From: Lunularia cruciata
Lineage: Eukaryota > Streptophyta > Marchantiopsida > Lunulariales > Lunulariaceae
DNA: 64,000 bases
NCBI GenBank assembly: GCA_948567375.1
Contig: OX419761.1
Coordinates: 26,290,501 to 26,354,500, forward strand
Reading direction: 5' to 3'
Shown here piece after piece: positions 51,810-61,247 of the stretch. The stretch's first letter is position 1; each line of letters begins with the position of its first letter. Made by a program: the position numbers and the translations under genes. A model generated the notes under the pieces. The model was not told the DNA's origin, ran no database searches, and saw only the letters and a list, made by a program, of their open reading frames with translations.

Positions 51810-52055
51810 CAATTCCAAACCCTTAGAGTGATGTTAAGGAATGTTCATGGTCTCACACATACCAAGTACTCCTATGCTAAGCCTTTGTGGGATGATGCTG
51901 ATCTGATCAATCTTGTGGAGACATGAGAACATGAAGGAAATACCATTAAAGACATTGAAGGATTCACTCTTGTTGGTTCAACCTGGAACAAGCGGAGACA
52001 ACACAAAGGAAGGGGCTTTGGAGGTATTGCAACTTATGTCTGATTTGGCTTTGAG

Positions 52056-52108
52056 AACTTACACAAATGTTTCTGAATGATATTGGAGATTGGAGAGATG
52101 AGTGGAGT
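52056..52108. other. Junction filler between Y and Z
   Basis: About 50 bp containing a fragment of plus-strand ORF2 (AATGTTTCTGA, ATTGGAGATTGGA, equal to the SERHWRLE codons) between two 5' UTRs. It looks like templated filler. Confidence 0.55.
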
Positions 52109-52833
52109 TTCGAAAGTTTGAGATGAGAGGAGTCCTAAAAGTTTGAGAAGCCATATCTCCTTACATACATGTCCAAACGTTGCGGTTTTGGTCTAGTTTG
52201 AAGCGCCTTTCCAAGACTTTTCCATAGTTACCAAGTTTGTATCATTTTGAGATTTGTACAAAACGTTATGAGTGATTGAAATTTCTGACTGAGGAGCTAG
52301 ACTTGAGAGTTCGAATCTTCATCATATGGTGTCCAAATGCAGTGATTTTTGTCGCATTGGAAGCGCCTAAGGAAGCTCTTTCAATTGATTCCAAGCGTGC
52401 TTGCAGAGCACATACACACAGAAGGTTATGAAGATTCGAATTCTGCCATCTCTCGTGGATTTTAGGGTTTGAGCTCAATTTTGAACACCTTGTAACTTTT
52501 TGGGTCCATGTCCAAATCTTTCAATCCTTACCTCATTTGAAACAGCTGTGAAAGGGCTTTCTTTTGAATACCTGCTTGCTGAAGTTGGAGTTCTGTGGAA
52601 GAAGTTTCGAAATTCATCAATCTGTGTTCTTGTGCGGTTGGTGGTGCTCAAATCTGCAACTTTCAGATGCTGGAACTTTAGACTTACATCTTCAAATGAG
52701 GTGATCTTGGTCTCATTAGAAACATCTTGTCAAGAGCTATTGATTGGAGTTAATTTCATAAAATTCGAAGCTTTGTGCTTGAAGTTATGAGCATTTGAAT
52801 TCTATGATTCAATGAGGTTTAGAAGTTTACCAT
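52109..52833 (+). mobile_element. LINE Z, 5' UTR only
   Basis: Subfamily C 5' UTR from TTCGAAAGTTTGAG through four monomers to GTTTACCATAG, cut there by AA. The rest of Z may lie beyond the right edge of the window, after the nested elements. No coding potential. Confidence 0.75.
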
Positions 52834-54146
52834 AGTGAACAATGAACAATGAAATATAAAGCCCGAAAGACCCAAAGAGTCAAAAGGCTAGAAACACAAT
52901 ACAAATTACATGAAATGTGAGCCTAGGCAAGGGCCTAGGGCATTGGACCAATCTGTAACAAATTGGTCCGATGTAAAGTAACTTCTGTCATATACTTCCC
53001 TAATGTTAAAGCTTCAACCTGTAAGAGAGTTGAGAAGTCACTACAAGTAATCTGATGTCTAACTCTAATCTGCATGTAACAAGGGCAATCAACAAACACA
53101 TGATGCTCATCCTCAACTTTGCTCATAATACACAATTTGCAAAGTCGCATGGAGTGCTCTATCTGCTGCCAACATCCTTGTTCTACTTCTAGTCTATGAG
53201 AACTAGTTCTATATTGAGCGATAACATGTCTCAATGAAGTAGAAATCCTAGCCAAGAGATAATCTTGCTCACAATACACCAACATAGCATTTACAAATTG
53301 CTGATAGAACACCATCTTGGTACCGGGTTGCTGCCATAAGCAAAGTAAGAACTACTCCTTGATCACCTCTCGAAGTGCAATAGGCTCCAATCTCCAATGT
53401 CGCTCAGAAACATTCCACCTTGTGGCCCATGCAATCAAATCTGTATACCAACCAATAGATAGAGTGGCACAGAAAGCTTGGTAGGGAAGTCTCTCAATGA
53501 AACAATGAAACAATGAAATATAAAGCCCGAAAGACCCAAAGAGTCAAAAGGCTGCTCCATGGACCTCACCTTAGTGGCATATGTGAGAGCCAAGAACAAA
53601 GCTTCAGCCTCAAGCGGTAAAAACCCTGTTTCAGCAAGCAACAATACATAAGGAGTTTGAGTCCTCACTCCAAGTTCATCACACAAAAACAATTTCTGAA
53701 CTTTCTCCACCTTTTGCCACCATGTCTTCTTAGTACCTAGACCCCAAATCTGAGCACCATAGAGAACCACCGGCTGCACAAGAGATCTGAACAACACCTT
53801 CTTCAACTCCCATGTGGTAAGGTGAGCAAGTCTAGAGCAGTTCATGAGTGAATACAAAGCTCTAAAGCCTACATTGATTCTCATCTTCACACAAGTGGAC
53901 CAACTATAGTCATGAGAAAACTCAAGACCCAAGTACTTGTAAGAAGAAACCTGCTCCAATTGCTGTCCATCAAAAAAGAAAGGTGTGACACCTTTAGAAC
54001 CCACCACAATCACCTTGGACTTGTCAAGGTTCACCTCCATCTTTGTTTGATTGCAAAACAAGAGAAGAGAATCCAACAACTTTTGTAAACTTTGTAGATT
54101 GGTAGAGAGGAGCACTACATCATCCGCATATAGAAGTGCATGTATG
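52834..54146 (-). mobile_element. LINE AA, 5'-truncated
   Basis: Minus-strand LINE with 7-nt-type tail (52834-52853), hairpins and ORF2 back to the YADD region, where BB interrupts or truncates it. ORF2 is broken by a tail-only insertion (53497-53552) and a TAG at about 53353 (Gln of KEQFLL). It has the perfect-arm hairpin A. Confidence 0.8.
53497..53552 (-). repeat. 56-bp tail-only insertion in AA
   Basis: The last 56 or so bp of the LINE 3' end (AGCCTTTTGACTC to two TTTCATTG units, minus strand) inserted at GAGCAT/GAGAGAC of ORF2. The CAT of the target coincides with the tail. Confidence 0.82.
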
Positions 54147-54179
54147 ATAAATCTATGAGGGATTGTAGTGTTTTTCTTG
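54147..54179. other. Junction filler at BB 5' end
   Basis: 33 bp with no match in AA or in the 5' UTR of subfamily B, between the YAD codons of AA and CGAAGGAG of BB. Confidence 0.45.
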
Positions 54180-54730
54180 CGAAGGAGAAGAGAGAGTAGA
54201 TTTCTCGAAAGTTTGAAGTGTCATATCTCAACTGATACATGTCTAAACCTTGTGATTTTGATCTTGTTAGAAGCGCCTTGCCAAGGTCTTTCCATGGCCA
54301 TCAAGATTGTTACATTCTGAGCTTTGTGCAGAGAGCTATGAGTGATTGAATATTCTGACAGAGGATCCACCTGCTCTTAAGATTGATATGAAGCACGTTT
54401 GAAGACCAGTTTTGTGCAGAAAGTTACAAGGGTTCGAATTCTGTTCTCTTTGGCAGATTTGAGGGTTTGAGCTGCAATTTCAAATGATTGTACCTCTATG
54501 AATACTCGAGCAAATGGAGTGATTTGGATCTCATTTGGACCCTTATGCTGAGAGCTTTCTTTCAAGGTAAAGCTTGTCCAGTTTGGAAGAGTACACAGAG
54601 AGTTCTGGATTTTTCAATTCTAAGGAAGCTCTCGGTAATCTATGTGAATGTGCGAGAATTGGGAGAGGATTGCTCTGCAGTCAAAAGTGCAAATCCAGTG
54701 AAAATTGAGGCATCAGAATCTGTGAGTTAC
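54180..54730 (+). mobile_element. LINE BB, 5' UTR first part (subfamily B)
   Basis: Plus-strand 5' UTR matching the reverse complement of E3 (12786 downward). It stops at GTGAGTTAC, where the intact CC inserted in the opposite direction, and continues at 59945. A small indel near 54370 removes most of one monomer relative to E3. Confidence 0.78.
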
Positions 54731-54833
54731 AATGAAACAATGAAACAATGAAATATAAAGCCCGAAAGACCCAAAGAGTCAAAAGGCTGGAAACACAATA
54801 CAAAACACATGAAATGTGAGCCTAGGCAAGGGC

Positions 54834-54872
54834 CTAGGGCATCGAACCAATTTGTAACAAATTGGTCCGATG
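54834..54872 (-). promoter_or_regulatory. 3' hairpins of CC
   Basis: Hairpin A at 54840-54872 has 15-nt arms around TAA with one mismatch (CATCGAACC against GGTCCGATG). Hairpin B just downstream (54821-54838) has CCTAGGC/GCCTAGG arms and overlaps the stop. Same arrangement as E1. Confidence 0.6.
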
Positions 54873-57800
54873 TAAAGTAACTTCTGTCATGTACTTCCCT
54901 AATGCTAAAGCTTCAACCTGTAAGAGAGTTGAGAAGTCACTACAAGTAATCTGATGTCTAACTCTAATCTGCATGTAACAAGGGCAATCAACAAACACAT
55001 GATGCTCATCCTCAACTTTGCTCATAATACACAATTTGCAAAGTCGCATGGAGTGCTCTATCTGCTGCCAACGTCCTTGTTCTACTTCTAGTCTATGAGA
55101 ACTAGTTCTATATTGAGCGATAACATGTCTCAATGAAGTAGAAATCCTAGCCAAGAGATAATCTTGCTCACAATACACCAACATAGGATTTACAAACTGC
55201 TGATAGAACACCATCTTGGTACCGGGTTGCTGCCATAAGCGAAGTAAAAACTGCTCCTTGATCACCTCTCGAAGTGCAATAGGCTCCAATCTCCAATGTC
55301 GCTCAGAAACATTCCACCTTGTGGCCCATGCAATCAGATCTGTATACCAACCGACAGATAGAGTGGCACAAAAAGCTTGGTAGGGAAGTCTCTCATGCTC
55401 CATGGACCTCACCTTAGTGGCATATGTGATAGCTAAAAACAAAGCTTCAGCCTCAAGAGGTAAAAATCCTGTTTCAGCAAGCAGGAATACATAAGGAGTT
55501 TGAGTCCTCACCCCAAGTTCATCACACAAAAACAATTTCTGAACTTTCTCCACCTTTTGCCACCATGTCTTCTTAGTACCTGGACCCCAAATCTGAGCAC
55601 CATAGAGAACCACCGGCTGCACAAGAGATCTGAACAGCACCTTCTTCAACTCCCATGTGGTGAGGTGAGCAAGTCTACTGCGGTTCATGAGTGAATACAA
55701 AGCTCTAAAGCCTGCATTGATTCTCATCTTCACACAAGTAGACCAACTATAGTCATGAGAAAACTCAAGGCCCAAGTACTTATAAGAAGAAACTTGCTCC
55801 AATTGCTGTCCATCAAAAAAGAAAGGTGTGACACCTTTAGAACCCACCACAATGACCTTGGACTTGTCAAGGTTCACCTCCATCTTTGTTTGATTGCAAA
55901 AGCAAAGTAGAGAATCCAACAGCTTCTGTAAACTCTGTGGATTTGTGGAGAGAAGCACTACATCATCTGCATAAAGGAGTGCATGTATCATCAAAGAGCC
56001 AACCTGTACACCTGTAGCTCCAGCTTCCATGAGTAGACTCTCTAGATCATCGATGAAGATTCCGAACAGAGTTGGAGACAGAGAGCAGCCTTGGATCACA
56101 CCCATTGTGCTAAGGACATCTTGAGAGCTCAAAGATGAAAGTTTCACAATCACTTTCTCATAGAGTCTAGAGATAGCACCAATCAGATCAGCTGAAACAC
56201 CCACTTCAATGAGTCTCTCACTTAGAGATTTCCTGAGCACCTTATCAAAGGCCTTCCTGAAATCAATAAAGGCAACATAGAGAGCTCTCCCAACCCCCTT
56301 GGATTTGCACCACAAAACATGAAGTACCAATAGGTGGTCCAAAGTACTAAAGCCTAATCTGAAACCAGCTTGGCACTTAGCTCGAATTTTGTGCTTTTCA
56401 GCCCAAGTGCTCAACCTTGACTCCAAAATTCGACCATACAACTTGGCAAAGACACTACCAACAAGTATGGTACGGTAATTGGTGACAACATCTCTCTGGC
56501 CAGACTTGTGAATAGGAACTACCTTCTTGAAGCACCATCTATCCGAAAAGCCACACTTGATTGCCTCATTCAAATGAGAAGTGAGTATTGAAATCAGTTG
56601 GCTACCGCCCCACTTCAGAAGTTCAACACATAGTCCATCAAGGTCTTCAGCCTTACCATTGGCCAACTTCTTCAATTGGTATTTGACATCAGCTTCAGAG
56701 ATGGTGAGAGCAGATCCAAGGCAAGGTGCCATGCTTGGAGCATTTGGGAAAAAGTACAAATCCTTCACATAGTCACAAAGCTCATTTAGGTCCAGCAATG
56801 GAGATGGAGATCTGATGGTTACTTTCTTCCAGAAAGCCTTGGGATTGCTCCTCAATTCAGTGCTCAACCCAACTCCTTTGAGTCTTAGAAATGCACGCTT
56901 TTTGCACTTCACCAACTTTCTATATAATACAAAAGCTTGATTTTGTGCAATCTGATCAAGAGATCTATCCATAGCTTTGATCCTTGCCATTTTGCAATCA
57001 GCATCATACCATCTATTGCAAGGGAGACCAAGTCTCTTCCTGTGGGAGCCTCTTGGAAACAAAGAAGTTGATGTAGATTGAAGAAGTTCAATCAATTGAT
57101 CACTACGTTGTTGAAAATCAGAACTCCACTCCATAGAACTCAATTTCTCTTGGATAGCTTGTTGGTACAAGTCTCTCTTGTGAAAATCTAGACGAAGTTT
57201 GCCTCTAAAAGCATGGTCTATAGGTAATGTGGTTCTATTGAGGCAAGGAAAAAGGATGGTACAGGATAGAGGTGCATGGTCTGATTCTGGTTGAGGATCT
57301 AAAACAGCAAAATCTGAGACAAGATGGATATCATTAGCTGAAGTGAGCATATAATCTATGGTGCTTGATCCACCTGAGGCAAAGCATGTGCTTTTACAAG
57401 TTTTTGGAAATTGAGAAAGGCCATTCAAGATCTTCAAGCTACAATTGGCACCAAAGCTCAAAAAGTGCTCACTCATGGAATTGGACATAGGATCTTTGGA
57501 AGAGCGTGACCAAGCACTGGAATGGTCTATCAAGCTGTGGAAAGGATCATTCTCAAGGTCACTCAAGTCATGGATCTGAGAGGCTTGGATCCTAGCATTG
57601 AAATCACCAAGAACAAGGACTGCACCTTTACTTTGAAACTCTAACACATCCTTCGTCAAGGAATGGAAAGGCTGCATGGTGTTGAGAAGTCCACTTGAAT
57701 AGATTGGTGATGTCAACGGGGCAAAGTAACAAACAGCAATGAAGCAAGGTGTGGCAACTCCTCCAATCCTCAGCCATTGGTATTGTCCACTTGAATCTTG

Positions 57801-57992
57801 ACCTATCAAAGAGACAGATTTCTCAAAGCCAAATCTGACGTAAGTAGCAATACCTCCAAAGCCCCTTCCTTTGTGTTGTCTCCGCTTGTTCCAGGTTGAA
57901 TCAACAAGAGTGAATCCTTCAATGTCTTGAATGGTGTTTCCTTCATGTTCCCATGTCTCCACAAGATTGATCAGATCAGCATCATCCCACAA
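54834..57992 (-). CDS. LINE ORF2: endonuclease-reverse transcriptase (CC)
   Basis: 1,052 aa from TTG 57992; the frame is open from the ORF1 stop (58070-58068), giving about 1,077 codons with the full endonuclease start WNVHGL. Motifs: VETW, CYFAP, LGDFNAR, SDHAPLS, FIDFRKAFD, GVIQGCSLSP, YADD and the C-x2-C-x8-H-x5-C finger. No disruption found. As in E1, there is no ATG near the start, so translation should come from readthrough or non-AUG initiation. Confidence 0.92.
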   Translation of the reverse strand: MWDDADLINLVETWEHEGNTIQDIEGFTLVDSTWNKRRQHKGRGFGGIATYVRFGFEKSVSLIGQDSSGQYQWLRIGGVATPCFIAVCYFAPLTSPIYSSGLLNTMQPFHSLTKDVLEFQSKGAVLVLGDFNARIQASQIHDLSDLENDPFHSLIDHSSAWSRSSKDPMSNSMSEHFLSFGANCSLKILNGLSQFPKTCKSTCFASGGSSTIDYMLTSANDIHLVSDFAVLDPQPESDHAPLSCTILFPCLNRTTLPIDHAFRGKLRLDFHKRDLYQQAIQEKLSSMEWSSDFQQRSDQLIELLQSTSTSLFPRGSHRKRLGLPCNRWYDADCKMARIKAMDRSLDQIAQNQAFVLYRKLVKCKKRAFLRLKGVGLSTELRSNPKAFWKKVTIRSPSPLLDLNELCDYVKDLYFFPNAPSMAPCLGSALTISEADVKYQLKKLANGKAEDLDGLCVELLKWGGSQLISILTSHLNEAIKCGFSDRWCFKKVVPIHKSGQRDVVTNYRTILVGSVFAKLYGRILESRLSTWAEKHKIRAKCQAGFRLGFSTLDHLLVLHVLWCKSKGVGRALYVAFIDFRKAFDKVLRKSLSERLIEVGVSADLIGAISRLYEKVIVKLSSLSSQDVLSTMGVIQGCSLSPTLFGIFIDDLESLLMEAGATGVQVGSLMIHALLYADDVVLLSTNPQSLQKLLDSLLCFCNQTKMEVNLDKSKVIVVGSKGVTPFFFDGQQLEQVSSYKYLGLEFSHDYSWSTCVKMRINAGFRALYSLMNRSRLAHLTTWELKKVLFRSLVQPVVLYGAQIWGPGTKKTWWQKVEKVQKLFLCDELGVRTQTPYVFLLAETGFLPLEAEALFLAITYATKVRSMEHERLPYQAFCATLSVGWYTDLIAWATRWNVSERHWRLEPIALREVIKEQFLLRLWQQPGTKMVFYQQFVNPMLVYCEQDYLLARISTSLRHVIAQYRTSSHRLEVEQGRWQQIEHSMRLCKLCIMSKVEDEHHVFVDCPCYMQIRVRHQITCSDFSTLLQVEALALGKYMTEVTLHRTNLLQIGSMP

Positions 57993-58067
57993 AGGCTTAG
58001 CGCTGGAGTACTTGGTATGTGTGAGCCCATGAACATTCCAAAACAGTACTCTAAAGGTCTGGAATTG

Positions 58068-58907
58068 CTATGCAGTAGCTGATAATTTCTTTTGAGTAAT
58101 CACAGCTCTATTATCTCTCAAGAATGCAACAAAACCTGCTTGTTGAGCCTCCTTCACTTTTGCTAATTCTCCCTTCTTTGCTTGCCATTGGAGAGGTGTG
58201 AGATCAGGGTCCAACCTGATACGGCGCCCCTTTAGTATAGCTTTGTTCCCCATCACTGCATTCCTTTGAGTTTCTGAGCCAAACCTCACCAAAATGCTTC
58301 TTGGTTGTGCACCTTGTTGTCCCAATCTATATGCTTGCAAAATCTGAGGATCATGGACTCTCAAAGAATCAGCAATAAACTCACACACTATGGCCTTGGT
58401 GTCTTCCTTCTCAATCTCAGGCAAACCTGAAATCCTCAAGTTCTTCATTCTCACCAATTGGTTCTCCTTCTCAACCTCATGCTCTTGCAAGTAAGAGATT
58501 TGAGCCACCTTCGTAGCTTCAGCATATGACTTCATCTTGACCTCTAATGTGTCAACCATCTCTTGCAGCCCTCCATTTTGTGAAGCAATGTTGGTGGCTT
58601 GTGCTCCCAAGGAAGCAACCTTCTCAGTAGCATCCACCATACCCTTGGTGGAGTCTAACATCAAATTGCTACTCTTCTTGAGTTCTTGGATATCTACGGT
58701 GATCGAATTCAGAGATTCTTTCACAGTCAAGATATCAACTCTTACGGTTTGCAAATCTGCCATAAGAGTGTTCATGCATTGAGACATGGGGGCAAAAAAG
58801 CTCTTGAGTTCCTTGTGGAAGTCATTTGCTTTTCTATACATTTCAGCAAGCTGTTGCTGTTTTGAAGCTATCTCAGCAATGTCTTGCATCATCTTGGAAG
58901 CTTCCAT
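58068..58907 (-). CDS. LINE ORF1 protein (CC, subfamily C)
   Basis: 279 aa, intact, MEASKMMQDIAEIASKQ. One unusual change: GRRIRLDPDL where all other copies have GRRIWLDPDL, in the C-terminal domain; this could affect function. It ends TAG CAA TTC and ORF2 follows in frame. Confidence 0.9.
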   Translation of the reverse strand: MEASKMMQDIAEIASKQQQLAEMYRKANDFHKELKSFFAPMSQCMNTLMADLQTVRVDILTVKESLNSITVDIQELKKSSNLMLDSTKGMVDATEKVASLGAQATNIASQNGGLQEMVDTLEVKMKSYAEATKVAQISYLQEHEVEKENQLVRMKNLRISGLPEIEKEDTKAIVCEFIADSLRVHDPQILQAYRLGQQGAQPRSILVRFGSETQRNAVMGNKAILKGRRIRLDPDLTPLQWQAKKGELAKVKEAQQAGFVAFLRDNRAVITQKKLSATA

Positions 58908-59944
58908 TCTAAAAGTTCTAACAGATTAGTATGAGAATGTATCCTCTAGTTCACTCACACTCTGTGAACGCCAATAGCTCTTAACCAAAAATCAACTCCT
59001 TTGGACTTGTAAATCAAAAGTTATAAACTTTTGAATTTGAGTTTTTCCCACATGAAAATTTTGAAATCTTACAGATTTCGAAAATTCATAACCTTGGCTA
59101 TAGTACTTTAAAATCTACAAGATGACTCAATCAAAAGCTCTTGAGAAATTCTATCCAATGAATCAAAAATGAACTCATTTGAGCCAATAGACATGAAGTT
59201 ATGGCCTCTAGAGTTCTCTATGGTAAACTTCTAAACCTCATTGAATCACAGAATTCAAATGCTCATAACTGCAAGCACAAAGATTCAAATTCTATGAGAT
59301 GAATTTCAATCAATAGCTCTTGACAAGATGCTTCTAATGAGTCCAAGATCACCTCATTTGAAGATGTGAGTCCAAAGTTCCAGCCTCTGAAAGTTGCAGA
59401 TTTGAGCACCACCAACCGCACAGGAACACAGATTGATGAATTTCGAAACTTCTTCCACAGAACTCCAACTTCAGCAACCAGGAATTCAAAAGAAAGCCCT
59501 CTCACAGCTGTTTCCAATGAGTCCAAGATTGAAAGATTTGGACATGGAACCAAAAAGTTACAAGGTGTTGAAAATTGAGCTCAAACCCTTAAATCTCCGA
59601 GAGATGGCAGAATTCGAATCTTCATAACTTTCTTTGTGTATGTGCTCTGCAAGCAAGCCTAGTACCAATCGAAAGAGCTTCCAAAGGTGCTTCCAATGCC
59701 ACAAAAATCACTCCATTTGGACACCATATGATGAAGACTCGAACTCTCAAGTCTAGCTCCTGTGTCAGAAATTTCAATCACTCATAACGTTTGGCACAAA
59801 GCTCAGAATGACACAATCTTGGTGGCTGTGGAAAGGTCTTGGCAAGGCGCTTCGAACGAGACCAAAACCGCAACGTTTGGACATGTATGTAGGGAGATAT
59901 GGCTTCTCAAACTTTCGGGACTCCTCTCCTCTCAAACTTTCGAA
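58908..59944 (-). repeat. Subfamily C 5' UTR (CC)
   Basis: About 1.04 kb with six monomers as in Y and S. It contains the presumed promoter of an intact element. Confidence 0.75.
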
Positions 59945-60801
59945 AGTTCAATCCATGCTCTGTTTCAAGTCCAAATTCATAGCACATGGAGGTCTAAGCA
60001 AGCAGTGGTGGCAATTCCCATTCTGTCACATTTCATGCATTTTGGTGTTTAGAGTTCCAACTTTGCAGGGCCAGTTCTCCTCACTCACAAACCCAATCTA
60101 GGCGATTCTTGTGTCATAAGAACCACATTGTCAAACGCTTTCTATTGACTTCATATTTGAAGAATTTGGATATCCAACGCTGATGATATGACCATTTGCT
60201 TCATTGCAATACTTCTAAGTACTTGGTGTTAAATTCTACACATGTGAAGTAGGATTGCTTTGTACTTATAGGTCCAAATCAAGTGGTTTTTGTGGCAATA
60301 GAAAAAACACTATGCAAGGTTTCTTTTGAGCTTTGATTTGTTGCAATTGGAGATCAAATAAGGAAGTTGTGACAATTTAAGATCTGTGACTCTTTGTACA
60401 TCACAACATTGTGAAGTGCAAATTCAGACCATTGTATCTTTGTACTCAATGATCCAAATGAAATGATCTTTGTGTCATTAGAATCAGCTCAGACAAGCCT
60501 TTGCATTGAAAAATTATTGACAGAGTTTAGAGGATAGATTTGGAGCTCTAGGTACCCCAATTTTCGCAGCCTTTGGTAGCTTTGTGCACCACTGATTTGG
60601 AATGTAATAGCTTTACATTCACATGTCCATTTGAGGTGGTTCTTATCTCATTAGAACCAACTTCTCCAGTTCCTTCTTTCAATACCTAGCTAGTAGTACT
60701 TAGTGATGTAAAATCACAGCTAAGCTACCTTGAAAATCTTGAAGTTTTGGTGTTGGAAGTAAAACTTCTAGATTTATTGTGAGTGATTAGTGATTGGCAT
60801 A

Positions 60802-61229
60802 ATGGAGGAGTCCAAGATGGTGAAAGACATTGCAGATATAGCCTTGAAGCAACAACAATTAGCTGAAATGTACAGGAAATCTAATGATTTCCACAAAGAG
60901 CTTAGAAGCTTCTTTGCACCTATGTCCCAATGCATGAGTACTCTCATGACTGATATGGATGTTGTAAAGGTTGAGATCAGCACTATAAAAGAGTCATTGA
61001 ACTTGGTCAACCAAGAGATTCAAGACCTAAAGAAGAGTACTATCTCGCTGTTAAGGCTATACTGAAGGGGCGGCGTATTTGGTTGGACCTTGATCTCACA
61101 CCTCTCCAATGGCAAGCAAAGAAGAGAGAATTAGCAAAAGTGAAGGAGGCTCAACAAGCAGGTTTTGTTGCATTCTTGAGAGACAATAGAGCTGTGATCA
61201 CCCAAAGGAAGTTGTCAACTACCGCATAG
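60802..61229 (+). pseudogene. LINE ORF1, internally deleted (BB)
   Basis: Reads MEESKMVKDIADIALKQ to ISLL (61052), then jumps out of frame to KAILKGRRIW (61054 on), losing about 140 codons that include most of the RRM. It ends at TAG 61227 CAA TTC. Confidence 0.83.
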
Positions 61230-61247
61230 CAATTCCAGACCCTTAGA

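Larger units (their letters stand above)
49913..52055 (+). mobile_element. LINE Y (subfamily C), 5' portion, decayed
   Basis: Plus-strand LINE with 5' UTR (49913-50970), ORF1 (50971-51809, frameshifted) and the first 80 codons of ORF2. ORF2 has lost the catalytic Trp of WNVHGL (AGG) and has stops at TGG to TGA (VETW) and in VRFG. Its TAG CAA TTC junction at 51807 is still preserved. An older copy, cut at 52055. Confidence 0.8.
54731..59944 (-). mobile_element. Full-length L1-type LINE CC (subfamily C)
   Basis: 5.2-kb complete element on the minus strand: 5' UTR (58908-59944), ORF1 (58068-58907), ORF2 (54834-58067, including the non-ATG start), hairpins and an 8-nt tail (54731-54755). Both ORFs are open, so with E1 it is one of two candidates for activity. 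It inserted in the BB 5' UTR; AGTTAC / AGTTCA at the flanks may be an imperfect duplication. Confidence 0.93.
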
